17,367 nt of DNA from Cochliopodium minus (GCA_024220525.1 JAMYWO010000125.1:1-17367); one strand, 5' to 3'; counted from the first letter of the stretch, positions 1 to 10,057 are shown. Numbers and translations are program-made. The notes: generated by a model from the letters alone, not told the origin.

Positions 1-71
1 TTTTATTTTTTATTTTTTATTTTTTATTTTTTATTTTTTATTTTTTATTTTTTATTTTTTATTTTTTATTT
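1..71. repeat. 7-nt T-rich tandem repeat
   Basis: About ten copies of a 7-nt unit (ATTTTTT) with the A at every seventh base from position 5 to 68. It sits upstream of the first recognisable exon of the paladin-like gene and is most simply intron sequence. Similar less regular T/A tracts fill other introns of this gene, for example 1150-1271. Confidence 0.85.
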
Positions 72-156
72 TAATTTCATTTTTAAAATTATTCATTAAT
101 TTTTATTAAATTGATTTTTTTAATTAATTTTTTTTTTATTTTTCAAAAAAAATAAG

Positions 157-1197
157 ATTGTGTAGAGATGTTTAAATCGGAGAAAGACGAAAATAAAAAG
201 AAAGATCTTTTTACAGCAGCAAAACAAAATTTGGAAAGATACTTTTGCCTTCTTTGCTTCAATAATTTCTTGTACGAACCTTCTGATGTTTTTCAAGGTG
301 GTTTTTCTTCTTTCTTAAAGAAAAGAGAAGACATTTCTTTCTTGCTTTCCAACTGGAGAAAAGTAATTAAAAATCATAAAAAAAAATTTTAAAAAAATGA
401 AATCAAAAGTAATTAAAAAATTATAAGAAAAATATTAATAATAAAAAATAATCAATTAAAATAAAAAAATAATAAAAATAAAAATAAAAATAATTTAAAC
501 AAATATTAAAATATTAAAACATCAAATATAATTTTTGTTTAAAATTAAAAAAGGTTCCAGAAAAGGCTTTTGCGATGGATAAAGGATCAACAACTCATAT
601 TTCTTTAGTGCAAAACGGAGAGTTTAATGAGGGAAAATTGGATAAAGCAAAGGTCATTTTCGAAAGAAAAGGAAATGTATTAAGTTCTGAAACCATGTTG
701 AAAAAAGATCATTTCATTGGTAATTAAAAAATAAATATTTTTCAAAAAATAAAATATTACATGAAAATTATAAATTTTTTTAAAAAAAATCGAATTTAAA
801 ATAAAAATAATACTTAAATATTTTAATTAAAATTAAAATAAATAAAAAAATTAAATTTTATCAAAAAATTTAAAACAAATGTATAAATATAATTTTTTTT
901 TTTAAGGATGCCATCAAAAACATATACCTTATGTAGAAGGAGCACCAAATTTGAGATCAATTAGAAACAGTGATTTTGGAGTGTATGGGGTGGCAATTCC
1001 GACAGTGGAGGGAGTTTTGAACGTTTTGCAAAAAATGGAAAAAGACAATCCCCTCTCCTCCTCCCTCTTTTGGATTTCTATGAGAGAAGAAGCTGTTTGT
1101 TACATCAATGGAATCCCTTTCGTTTTAAGAGAAACTGACAAACCCTACAGTAAAACTTTTTTAATAATTTTTTATTTTTTATTTTTTATTTTTTATT

Positions 1198-1230
<33 letters not shown>

Positions 1231-3272
1231 ATTTTTTTTATTTTTTTTATTTTTATTTTTTTTATTTAAAGGTAATATTTGCCACACTGGAATTTCGGAG
1301 GATGAAGTGGAGAAAATGGAGGAGAGATTGGTGGATGATGTGATTGAAGAATCAAAAACGTATCTCAACCATTTTCTTTACCATACTGAAGAAGAGGAAA
1401 TGAAAAACGACATCCCCAGCCTCTCTTTAGTATCCAAATGGATCAGTTTATGTGATAACAAAAAAGAAGGTTCTCATTTTCTTTCAAAAATTAATTTTTT
1501 TATTTTTTGTTTTTTGTTTTTTGTTTTTATTTTATTTTTAACTTTTTTATCATTTCAAAAATTTAATTACTTGATTTTTATTATTATTTTATTAATTATT
1601 ATAATCATTTATTATTTTATTTTATTATTTTATTATTTTTGAATCATTATTATTTTTTATTTTATGATTTATTTTACTTTTTTATTTATTTTTTAAATTT
1701 TTTAATTTTAAATTTTTATTTTGTTTTTTAATTTTAGATGTAACATTAAAATCACCAAGAAGCACATCTGTGAAAGTAAAAGTGAATCTCCCAAAAATGA
1801 GAGTGAGTGATGTGGATGAGGGAAATTCTGTTGAAATTTCTACAAACATTGATAATAACAACAATCACAGTAAACACAGTTCCATTTCTTTTCGTAAAGA
1901 ACAAGAACAAGAAAAAGGTAATAAAAATATTTAATTTAAAGAATTATTTAATTTTAATTTATAAAAAATTATTTAATAATAATTTGGTATAGAATATTAA
2001 ATTAAATATAGAAAAATATTTAATAATTAATAATTTTAGAAATATTTAAATTTAATATTAATTTGTTTGCATTAATAGAAATAGGAGACGTATTTTCACA
2101 ACTTCACGAAGAAGATGAAAGTTACTTTCCTGGCCTTGAAAGCAGGTTTGTTTTTAATTACCATTTTAAGTTTATTTTTTTATCATTCGATTTATTTATT
2201 TTTATTTCATTTTGTTTTAATTTTTATTTCATTTTGTTTTAATTTTTATTTCATTTTGTTTTAATTTTATTTCATTTTGTTTTAAATTAAAAATAAATTA
2301 TTTAATTTTACTTTTTATTTAATAATTCTTTTTAAGCCACGTGATGACACCAAGGCAAGTATTCACGACAGCAAGAAAGTACACAAAGTTGGATCTTCAT
2401 TATCACCGAATTCCTGTGACAGACGAAAAAGAAATGGAAGAAAAAGATGTGGATTACATTATCAGCATTTTGTGGAAATCTCTAAAGAATTTCGATTTTA
2501 AAAAAAATTCCAAAAAAGATGTTCCCATTTTTATTTTCAATTGTCAAATGGGAAGAGGAAGGCAAAAAAAAAATTCTTTTTTTTCAGATATAAATTAATT
2601 TATTTTTTTAAAATTTGACAGGACCACTTCTGCAATGGTGGTAGCAACTATGTTTCTGAGAACTTTTTTTGGTTCGTTTACTATTGAAAAAAATCCTTTG
2701 TTGAATTTAGAATCTCAAGTCACAGAAATCATTCCTTTTGGAGATGATCTAAAGTTAGTGAAACCGAAATCCTCTTCTTCTTTTTTTTCTTCTTTGATTG
2801 ATACGACAAACAAAAATTTGAAGGGGAGTGTTGGTGATGATGAAATTTCCAAAAAATTACAGGATGGTAATTACAAAATCTTACAGGATTTGATTTTATT
2901 GATACCCAACGGGAACATAATAAAGGGTGAACTAGACAAAGCTATTGATTATTGTGATATTGTACAAAATTTAAGATTTTCTGTTTACGAGTAAAAAAAA
3001 AAGAAAAAGTTATTTTTTTATCTTTAAAACTTTATTTTTTTTTTTATTCAATTTCCAGATATCAAGTCCAATCACTTACCCATCCTCATTACTACTCACG
3101 TGCAATTGACTTTTTGTTGAGATATTGTGTTCTCTTTTTGATTAACTGTTATTTCCATCATATCAAACCTTTCATTGAGAACAAGCAAGAATTTGATTCT
3201 TTTTCTGACTGGCTTTCTCAAAGAAAAGAAATTTTGAATCTTATTTCTGTTGATAATTTAAGATTAATTTAA
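157..3272 (+). CDS. Paladin-like phosphatase, 5' partial
   Basis: Nine exons can be joined in frame: 157-362, 554-719, 907-1149, 1272-1469, 1738-1917, 2079-2145, 2337-2561, 2622-2990 and 3059-3272, giving about 621 residues and a TAA stop. The match is to paladin (PALD1), a cysteine-dependent phosphatase family whose animal member has been described as acting on phosphoinositides. Seen in the sequence: the interdomain segment NLERYFCLLCFNNFL, the pre-domain block DHFIGCHQKHIPYVEGAPN, the block YGVAIPTVEG, the block AVCYINGIPFVLRETDKPY, and the catalytic loop FNCQMGRGRTTSAM (a CX5R loop). The tail VQNLRFSVYEYQVQ and the following Leu/Phe-rich helix are also paladin-like. No start codon is assigned: the first exon enters through an acceptor at 155-156 with an in-frame stop just upstream, and family members carry another phosphatase unit before this point, so the 5' part lies outside the window. 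Exon 6 could instead begin at 2085, which removes two residues. Confidence 0.9.
2199..2285. repeat. 22-nt tandem repeat in paladin-like intron 6
   Basis: Four head-to-tail copies of a unit ending CATTTTGTTTTAA: 2199-2220, 2221-2242, 2243-2264 and a 21-nt copy at 2265-2285. It lies wholly within the intron 2146-2336. Confidence 0.9.
2562..2621 (+). other. GC-AG intron inside the phosphatase P-loop
   Basis: The exon ends GGAAGAGGAAG and the next bases are GCAAAAAA. The next exon starts GACCACTTCTGC after TTGACAG. Joining AG to G restores the arginine that ends the CX5R loop and reads on as T-T-S-A-M, exactly as the family requires. No GT donor nearby keeps both the frame and the motif, so this 60-nt intron uses a GC donor. 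The other junctions in this gene use GT. Confidence 0.85.
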
Positions 3273-3375
3273 AGCATAATATTAAAATTTAAATAAAACT
3301 TTATATTGGCGCCTTTTTATTTAAACATATAAAAAAAATTAAAAAAAAAAAATTGACGGTTTACTAAAAAAATAA

Positions 3376-3753
3376 ATGGATAATGACAATCATGATTTGC
3401 CTAAAGCAACAGTTTCAAGATTATTGAGCTCATATGTATTTTAAATATATATATTTTTCATGAAAACGTAATAAATTTTTTTTTTTAAAAAGGTTCCTGA
3501 TCAATATATCATTTCAAAAGATGTAAAGAATGCTTGTATAGAATCTGCCAAATTGTTTATTTCTTATTTATCTGCAACTGCGAATGATCTTGCAATAAAT
3601 AATAATAGACAAACAGTTCAACCAGAAGATGTATTAAATGCAATTAAAGAATTGGAATTTGAAAATTTTTTGCCAGATTTGAATGATACATTACAAAAAT
3701 TCAACGAAAATAAAGAAAAGAAGAAAAAAAATAAAGATGAAAAAAAAAAATAA
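3376..3753 (+). CDS. Histone-fold protein, POLE3/Dpb4-like
   Basis: Two exons, 3376-3435 and 3493-3753, are joined across a 57-nt GT-AG intron in phase 0. The product has 106 residues. It opens DLPKATVSRLLSSY, then VPDQYIISKDVKNAC, a long central helix (SAKLFISYLSATANDLA), the loop NNNRQTVQPEDVLNAIKELE and a highly charged Lys/Glu tail of about 20 residues. This order, with the T-V-x-P-E-D-V-L element, is the histone fold of the POLE3/Dpb4/CHRAC17 group. Family members pair with a second histone-fold protein (POLE4/Dpb3) in DNA polymerase epsilon and, in animals, in the CHRAC remodelling complex. Human POLE3 is longer because of a larger acidic tail; here the tail is basic. The ATG follows an A-rich leader. 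NF-YB, a related fold, is a less likely identity because the N-terminal L-P-x-A-x-V-x-R-L element and tail fit POLE3 better. Confidence 0.87.
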
Positions 3754-3786
3754 AAAAAAAAAAAAATTTTATTAAATTAAAATAGT

Positions 3787-4552
3787 TTAGTTTTTGTATT
3801 TGTTGATTATTTCTTCCAAGTAACCTTGGTAGATATCTTCAAATCGAATGCTGTAAGGAGGAGATCTCTTGATATTCAACAAGCCATTGATGGTGTTTAT
3901 GAAAAGAAAGTTTCGAATGGTGAGAGTATCTTTTATATCTATCAGTTCTCTTGGAAGGTAAGGAAAAAAGTTAAGAATTCTTTTCCTCAAAAAACAACCT
4001 ATTTTATATTTATTCTCTATTTTTTGAATCACAATATGTAAACTGTTTACATTTCCTCTAAAATCAACTTCCAATGGTCCTTCTCCATCCAAAAATATGA
4101 AATTTACTTTGTTATTTCCAATCAATCTTCTTTGTTCATCTTGTTCCTTTTTTTTAAGAAAAAAATTTAAAAATATTTAAAAGATAAAAAGATGAAAAAA
4201 GTAGGTTTTTTAGTATAATATTTTTTAAAAAAAGATGTAAATACGAGTCTTGTTGAAACATTGAAAACGATTTGATGACCTCTAAAAGAAGTATGCAAGA
4301 TTTTGCCTTTTGAATTTTGAAAACCAGAAAAGAAGAAAGGGTCATCGTGTTCATTTTCTTCTTCATCTCCTATCACTTTTAAAAATTCTTTAAAATTTTC
4401 ATTTTCCTCATTCAAAAACATTTCTTCTTCACTTTGTTTCTTCTTTCCCATTATCACTCCTTCATTTTATTCATAACAAAATTAATCAGTTTAAAATGAA
4501 TAATAAATGAGAACATTCATTTACCTACTGAAAAATTGGAAGGATTCAACAT
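3787..4552 (-). CDS. Unrecognised 200-residue protein, three exons
   Basis: Exons 4525-4552, 4245-4459 and 3787-4146 join in frame to 200 residues and a TAA stop. The first exon is only 28 nt and encodes MLNPSNFSV; it splices in phase 1 and removes the need for the internal ATG at 4451, which is the fallback start. The N-terminal third is acidic (runs of E and D). The rest is not low-complexity and looks folded: GKILHTSFRGHQIVFNVST, then IFLDGEGPLEVDFRGNVNS and LPRELIDIKDTLTIRNF. No signal peptide or clear membrane segment is seen. I do not recognise the family. The gene is tail-to-tail with the POLE3-like gene, only 33 nt apart, so their 3' untranslated regions must overlap or be very short. 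Confidence 0.72.
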
Positions 4553-4625
4553 TTCCCTTTTTTTTTATTTTTATTAAACAAATTAATTTATAAAATAAAA
4601 TTTAAAATATGAAAAAGTTTTTTTT

Positions 4626-5713
4626 TTACATTTCTAGAAAAAAGAGGTCTTTTTCAAGTAAATGGGTTGTGGATTTGTTTTCTTCAATATGTCTCCATTC
4701 TCTTTTTTCTTTTTTCTTTTTAATTGGTGTTTCTGTTTCTGTTTGACAATTCATTTTCAACACTTCTTCAAATTCTTGTCCATGTCTCAATCCCACATCA
4801 CCTTTTTTTAAAATATTTAATGTGAATATAAATAAAAAATAAATAAAAAGATTTTTGAAATAAAAATTATCATTAAAAATTTTTTAAAAATTATTTTTAT
4901 GAAATAAAAATTATTAAAAAAAGATTTACAAGAAAAAAGGTTGAATTTGGAATTTAGAAAGAGGAGAATGTCTTTGGGAGAGTCAGAAGAAGAAAAAGAG
5001 AGAAGAGAGGGGATAACAAAAAAACCCCAGTGATTGATTAATAAGGAGGGAATTTTTCTGTCTTTATTTACCAACATCATCCTTTTCTCTTGTTTTTTTG
5101 AAGTTATATAGTAAAATGAAGAAAAAGAACTCCCGTAGTAAAATTTAGAAAATACTTTTACTGGTATTATTATCTTTTTTTGTTCTATTTTCTCATATTT
5201 TTCTTTCACATTCATTTTTTTGTATATCTCTTTATTAATCTCCTTTTCTTTATTAATCTCCTTTTCTTTGTTAATCTCCTTATTAATCTCTTTGTTAATC
5301 TCCTTGTTAATCTCCTTGTTAATCTCCTTGTTAATCTCCTTATCAACTTCTTTATTAATTTCTTTATTAATCTCTTTGTTTAGTAAAGGGGAAGGAGAAG
5401 AGGGAGGGGGAGAGGGAATGAAGGGGAAGAAGAGGAAAATGGATTTGGAGGGGAGGGGAAGAAGAAGAAAAGAATCATCAAAATTACCAAAAAAAGAAAG
5501 AAAAGAAAAAGAATCCAAAAGAAGAGAAGATACTGAGGGGGAGGTGTTGTTGTTATTATCATTATTATTATCTTTATCATTATTATCATCTTTGTTGTGG
5601 TGAAGAAGGTGAGAGAATAAAGAAGGAGAAGAACCCATTTTCATAGTTTTGTTTCTTTCTTTTTTTTTTTCAATAATTCCTTTTTTCTCTATCATCCCTT
5701 CTTCTCTCTCCAT
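4626..5713 (-). CDS. Low-complexity protein with N-K-E-I repeats
   Basis: Exons 4930-5713 and 4626-4801 join in phase 1 to 319 residues ending in TAA. The N-terminus is charged and Asn/Asp-rich (about 1-57), followed by a Phe/Ser/Pro/Leu-rich stretch (about 58-110). A repeat of N-K-E-I with K-E-I variants covers about 112-163, and a less repetitive C-terminal part follows (about 180-319). That part includes LINHWGFFVIPSLLSF, DSPKDILLFLN and DVGLRHGQEFEEVLKMN and is the best candidate for a folded domain. The junction T+GT gives a Cys and keeps the frame across the second exon, which supports the model. I do not recognise the family. The start is the first ATG after a stretch that stays open upstream, so an upstream exon cannot be excluded. 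Confidence 0.62.
5225..5380 (-). repeat. 12-nt/18-nt coding repeat (N-K-E-I)
   Basis: On the plus strand the unit is TTAATCTCCTTG or close variants, repeated about a dozen times in 12-nt and 18-nt steps. On the minus strand it encodes the N-K-E-I array of the gene at 4626-5713. The open frames on the opposite strand here are by-products of the repeat. Confidence 0.85.
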
Positions 5714-5957
5714 CTCTTTAATCTTCTCTTTCCCTGTTTTTTTACTTTTAATAAAACAAAATTTAAAAACAAAATCAAAATAATAAAAAATTGAAAAAAC
5801 AATAAAATATTAAATAATGAGAAATGAATAAAAATAATAAAAAAAAAATAAAATTGAAATAAAATAAATAATAAATATAAATTGAAATATTAAATAAAAA
5901 ATTTAAGTTGAAATAAAATAACTTATAAAAAATTTTAAATTGAAATAAAAAAAATTA
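5714..5957. other. AT-rich spacer between minus-strand genes
   Basis: It holds almost only A and T, with repeats of the type GAAATAAAATA. I see no further exon in it. A pyrimidine-rich stretch (TCTTTAATCTTCTCTTTCCC on the plus strand) directly precedes the start of the 4626-5713 gene and is the only non-AT element. Confidence 0.5.
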
Positions 5958-7059
5958 TCAAATGTTATAAAAAAGTTTTTGAAAATACTTGGAATCTGGC
6001 AAATTGGTATCAGCATCATGCATTAAAAGAATTTTAATTAATTTAGTGTTTTTAGATCTGATGGCACAATGAATAGGGTATTCAAAAAAAGTTTTATTTT
6101 CGTATTTCTCATTTGGATCTGCCCCATACAAAAGAAGAACATCTTTTTTTTTTTTTTCAAAAAATAAAATTTATTAATAAAAATAAAATAAATAAAAATA
6201 AAAGTAAAAATAAAAATAAAAATAAATAAAAATCAAGAAATGAAAATAAAAATAAAAAATAAAAAATAAAAACAGAATTAATCAAATTAAAATACCTGCA
6301 ATTATTTCATTTGAGTTTTCACAAGCAATGTACAATGGTGTTTTACCTATATTTGATTTTAAAATTTTGTTTTTTTTTTTATTATTTTTTGATGTTATTT
6401 TTTTTTTAATAATATTCTTTTTGATATCATTTTTTTTAATAATTTATTTTTAATATTATTTTTAATAATTTATTTTTAATGTTTTTTATTTTTAGTGTGA
6501 TTACCAAGGAAGTTTTTGAGGTTGAGGAAGGAGGGGGTTAATTTTTCACAAGAAAGAAATAAAATATTTTTAAGAATAAAATCTGTTTTTTCAGATTTTG
6601 TTTGATTTGCTAATAAATGAATGGGTGTGTTTCCTTCTTTGTTCACCACATTCACCATTGCTTCTTCTTTCAACAACAATTCACATACCTCATAGTTTAA
6701 CTTTTGACCTTTACAAAAAATAAAAAATAAACAAATTAGTAAATATTAATAAAAAAATAAAAAATAAACAAATTAGTAAATATTAATAAAAAAATAAAAA
6801 AATTAAGCAAATAAATGAAGAAATTAGGAAATATATTTAAAATTAAAATAAATTAAGAAAAAAAAAGGATACAAGAAATTAGGAAGGGAGTATTGTTTTG
6901 TTGATCAAATGTGTTGATTCTTTTTTTAACTTTTTTGTCATTGAGTAAAGATTTGATGAAAAGAAGGGGTTGGGAACAAAGAATGGAACCATGTAAAATA
7001 TATTTATCTTCTTTTTTAATTTGTTTGTTTACTTTCTCTATATCTACCACTGTCATCAT
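5958..7059 (-). CDS. Ankyrin-repeat protein
   Basis: Exons 6873-7059, 6505-6708, 6296-6346 and 5958-6142 join in frame (627 nt, 208 residues, TGA stop). All three introns are phase 1 and fall inside or beside repeat units. Ankyrin motifs are clear: NNTPFLISCQKLNYEVCELL, then VVNKEGNTPIHLLA, GKTPLYIACENSNEIIADVL with LLYGADPN, and YPIHCAIRSKNTKLIKILL followed by HDADTN. That is about four units, and the protein is little more than the repeats plus a short N-terminal helix. Ankyrin repeats bind protein partners, so the specific role cannot be read from sequence. The start is the first of two adjacent ATG codons (7059 or 7056). The ORF is not degenerate and is bounded by ordinary spacers, so I take it as a complete gene. 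Confidence 0.88.
6721..6794. repeat. 37-nt tandem duplication in ankyrin-gene intron 1
   Basis: Positions 6721-6757 and 6758-6794 are identical 37-mers containing AACAAATTAGTAAATATTAA. They lie in the intron 6709-6872 and give no coding sequence. Confidence 0.9.
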
Positions 7060-7253
7060 TTCTTCTTCTCTTTTTTATTCATTAAAAAAATAATAAAAAA
7101 TATTTAAAATAATGAAATAAATATTTAATTTTTTAAATGAATAAATATCTCAATTTTTAAAAATAATGATAAATATTTAAGAAATAAATATCTAAATTTT
7201 AAATTTTTTTTTTTTTTATTATTTATTTTAGAAAACTGGATGAAAAATGTAAA

Positions 7254-7418
7254 TTACTTATTTTCATTTTCAAAGTTGTCCATGTTGCTATTATTTGAAT
7301 AGATGTTTTCATTAGAGGTGGAGGTGCTTTTAAGTCCCAACAATTTGATTGCTTTCGAATTTTTTACACTTGTTCTTATACTACATTATAAATAATTTAT
7401 TAAATTTTAAATAATTTT

Positions 7419-7468
<50 letters not shown>

Positions 7469-8186
7469 TCAAAGAAAAAACATGTTTGGGTGGAAAAAAT
7501 ATTTCTTTTAAATTTTTTTAGAATATATTTACCTTGTGTTCACTTGTGTTGTCGGACCTATACCCAATAACTAATATTTTCAATTAATTTTTTTCTTTGG
7601 AATTTTAGTTTCACCTTCGATGCTTTGTTTGATGAAATGGAATTGTTTCTTCTTTTTAATTTTTTTTAAATTAAAATTAAAATTAAAATTATAAAAAAAA
7701 CAAGAATTAAAATTACTGTCTCATTATTTTTGAATCTTGGTAATCCACTTTAAGGATATTTTCATTTACATATTCTTTTAAAACAAGAAATTTATTTTAT
7801 TGTTGAATTTAATAATCTTTATATAAAAGAATTTACCAACTTCATTCTTGTTGATTGTTTTTATATTTGAATTATTGACCAATATAAATTCTTCATCATT
7901 GACTAATTTGTTTAAGTCTTTACATTTGAAGATGAAATCGATAGAAACAATTTTCACATTAAAATCTATTGCTTCGCTAATTAAACTATTATCTATATTC
8001 TTTTTTTCTGTTAAAAGGTATGAAGTCTATTCATTCAAGACAATATGTTAGAAATTAAATTAAAGTGAAACAAAATTTAACTTTATTATCGATTTTATCC
8101 ACAATTTTCCCGCTTTCTTTTATCATCCAATTCTTTATTTGGGAATTTGTCTCTATCCCAAAAAAAAATGATAACCCTTTTAACAT
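7254..8186 (-). CDS. BRCT-domain protein
   Basis: Six exons, 8082-8186, 7837-8026, 7717-7774, 7615-7651, 7533-7570 and 7254-7380, total 555 nt (184 residues, TAA stop), and every junction keeps frame. Residues 1 to about 85 match a BRCT domain in order: LKGLSFFFGIE, a helix ending KESGKIVDKIDN (the Gly turn), TSYLLTEKKN in the position of the usual T-H-V-V strand, SLISEAIDFNVKIVSIDFIF with the conserved aromatic near its end, and DEEFIL at the domain end. BRCT domains bind phosphopeptides or partner BRCTs in DNA-repair and replication proteins. The tail is basic and Ser-rich and carries two related short motifs, ASKLLGIG and SKAIKLLGLK. Intron 4 is only 44 nt. The frame is open upstream of the chosen ATG but has no earlier ATG. 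The specific orthologue is not identifiable. Confidence 0.78.
7421..7468. repeat. (AAT)16 microsatellite
   Basis: Sixteen perfect AAT triplets lie in intron 5 of the BRCT gene (intron 7381-7532). A length-variable locus is likely. Confidence 0.95.
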
Positions 8187-8310
8187 TTTTTTTTTTATTT
8201 TACTGAAATATTTTGGTATAAAAATTAATTGGAAAGAATTTGAGATAATCCACAAATTTTAACATTTAACCGATATAAAAGATGAAATCGAAAATTAGAA
8301 TCAAATATTT

Positions 8311-9105
8311 TTAATTTTCATCATCAAGCAAACTTGTTTGATCACTTTTGTAATTTCTTTCCAAATTTTTCTAAAATTTAAAATTTTTTTTGAAATGATT
8401 CTATAAAATTTAAAAAAAAACTAAAATTGGAAAAGATTACTCTATGGAGACTTCCCGTGCTTGTCAAAAACTCTTTTTCTTCAGGTTTGTTTTCTATTTC
8501 TAAGTCATGAGTAAAGTAACTAATCACGTTTCTTTCAAAGTTTTTTAACCTTAAAAGGTTTTATTTCAAAAATAAAACTTTAAGAATAATAATTTATTTA
8601 AATAATTTTTATTACCATTTTTTTAAATAAATTTCATTTTTAGGGAAGATCACTTTCTGTATATCTAAGTATTTCTCCACTATTTGTTTAAACTTTTGTT
8701 CTTTATCATAAGAAGGGGAGATAATATAGGTCCAACCTTTTGAAATTGAATAAAGTTAATATTTGAAAAAATTTGTCAGAGTTACAATATTTTTCAATTT
8801 CAAGTTTATCAACAAATTTTTTCAAATATAATTTTTCTTCTTCCATTCTTTTGTTTAAATCAAATTCATCACTAATTTTGTAAAATTAATCAGTAAAAAG
8901 GGGAGTTGTTATAAATTTACCATGTAATAGGAAGGAATAAGTAAATTCGATCATAATTTGGATCCGAAATGTTTTTGGCCAAATCAAATATAAGTTTATT
9001 TTCTTCCCTATTTTTATAATTAAAAAAAGCCATTATTCCTAATCTTTGAGTGTTTAATTTTGTATTTGAATGATTTTCAAGATTTTTAATTTGTTCTCCT
9101 CTCAT
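8311..9105 (-). CDS. Unrecognised alpha/beta protein, tandem paralogue B
   Basis: Exons 8921-9105, 8786-8871, 8616-8736, 8441-8549 and 8311-8370 join to 561 nt (186 residues, TAA stop). Introns are 49-70 nt. The sequence alternates predicted strands (GIMAFF, RIYLFLPIT, WTYIISP, KVIFPK, VISYFTHDLEI) with helices, as in a Rossmann-like alpha/beta fold, and ends LTSTGSLHR plus a short charged tail. The next gene upstream (9203-9826) is a paralogue. By hand alignment about half of the residues in the first 44-residue block are identical, and the end motif HDLEI-x-N-x-P is shared. Exon boundaries were chosen so that both paralogues align. I do not recognise the family and see no catalytic signature that I can name. 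Confidence 0.72.
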
Positions 9106-9202
9106 TTTTTTTTTTTTTTTATTTTTAAAATATCGAAATTTAAATTTTAATAAAATTTGATAATATGAAATTTAAATAAAATTTGAAAAAGATTGTTTTT
9201 TT

Positions 9203-9826
9203 TTAATAAAATTCATTTAATAAACAAGATTTTTCTAAAGATGAAGATTGATTCAAGATTTTCTAAAAAAATTAATATTTGATTAAAAAAAAGTATTAAT
9301 AATTCTTGTTTACCCTTTTAAGAGTTCCTGTGCTAGTTAAATATTCTTGTTCATTTGGTAAATTGGAGATTTCCAGATCATGAACAAAATAACAGAATAA
9401 ATTATATTTTTTATGAAGTTTTGTAAATTCTTTTAACTTTTTCTCTTTTTTGGGAAAAACTATCTTGTGGAATTGGTATTTCCCAAGTATTTCTTTGAAT
9501 TTAAAGTTCTTATCAAATGTTGGAGAAACTATGGTTGCCCAAGCTTTTTTTAAAAAAAGTTTTTAATAAAAATTTTTTTTCAAAGAAATTTTCTTACAAA
9601 AATTATTTTTCTCAAGGTAATTCTTATAAATGTTTAATCCTCTTTTAGCTTTCTCTAACCTCTCTTCAAAATCTGTCTCAAATTCACTCAAAACAATGGG
9701 TAAAAATATATAGATTTTGTTGAATGTTCGATCGCTCATTTCCATCGCAGATTTGAAAATTTTTTTGTTCTCCTCTAAATTTTCCTCTGTAAAGAAAGCT
9801 AATGTTCCAGATTTTGTTTCACTCAT
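9203..9826 (-). CDS. Unrecognised alpha/beta protein, tandem paralogue A
   Basis: Exons 9598-9826, 9314-9543 and 9203-9262 join to 519 nt (172 residues, TAA stop). The start ATG at 9826 follows an A-rich leader; the frame runs open upstream but has only a GTG. Key blocks are GTLAFFTEENLEENKKIF, KIYIFLPIVLSEFE, SWATIVSPTFD, HKIVFPKKEK, NLFCYFVHDLEISNLPNE and LTSTGTLKR. They line up one-to-one with paralogue B. Two introns of B (after its second and third exons) are absent here, so the pair differ by intron gain or loss. The 97-nt gap between the genes and the same orientation point to tandem duplication. Function unknown. Confidence 0.75.
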
Positions 9827-10057
9827 TATTTTTTTTTTTTTTTTACTTTTATATTCTTTTTTATTCACTTTTTTATTTTTTTTTTTTTTTTTTTTTCAGT
9901 GAATTTTTGTTTAATTTAAAAAGAAATTATAATATTCAAGTGGAACAGTATTCATTGAAAGGAGAATATCCATAAGTTTAGAAACAAAGGGATTCATTTA
10001 AAATATTTAATAATTTGAGAGGATATAAAAAAAATAAGAATTTCCTTTTGTTGAAAG
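9827..10057. other. Divergent spacer between paralogue A and HPP gene 1
   Basis: This 231-nt region separates two outward-facing starts and must contain both promoters. It holds a run of 21 T at 9876-9896, which ends in CAG at 9897-9899. On the plus strand that looks like an intron acceptor, so a 5' untranslated intron of the HPP gene is possible. I see no convincing TATA element because the whole stretch is AT-rich. Confidence 0.5.

Noticed and set aside
168-392. ATG at 168 as the true start of the paladin-like gene
   Set aside because: The frame is open back to an acceptor at 155-156, and the first residues already align with the middle of paladin, so upstream exons are expected outside the window.
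5180-5603. Long plus-strand open frames over the N-K-E-I region
   Set aside because: They read Leu/Ile/Ser repeats from the antisense of the coding repeat. The minus strand splices in frame to a further exon without repeats, and the plus strand does not.
7421-7468. The AAT run as a CRISPR or regulatory repeat
   Set aside because: It is a plain trinucleotide microsatellite in an intron, without spacers.
8055-8255. Opposed open frames of about 65 residues on both strands
   Set aside because: The minus frame is partly real (BRCT exon 1 and its read-through into intron 1); the plus frame is its shadow.
8311-9826. Calling the tandem alpha/beta pair BRCT or TIR proteins
   Set aside because: A few end residues recall BRCT, and strand order recalls several alpha/beta folds, but the Gly turn and conserved aromatic of BRCT and the TIR signatures are not visible.
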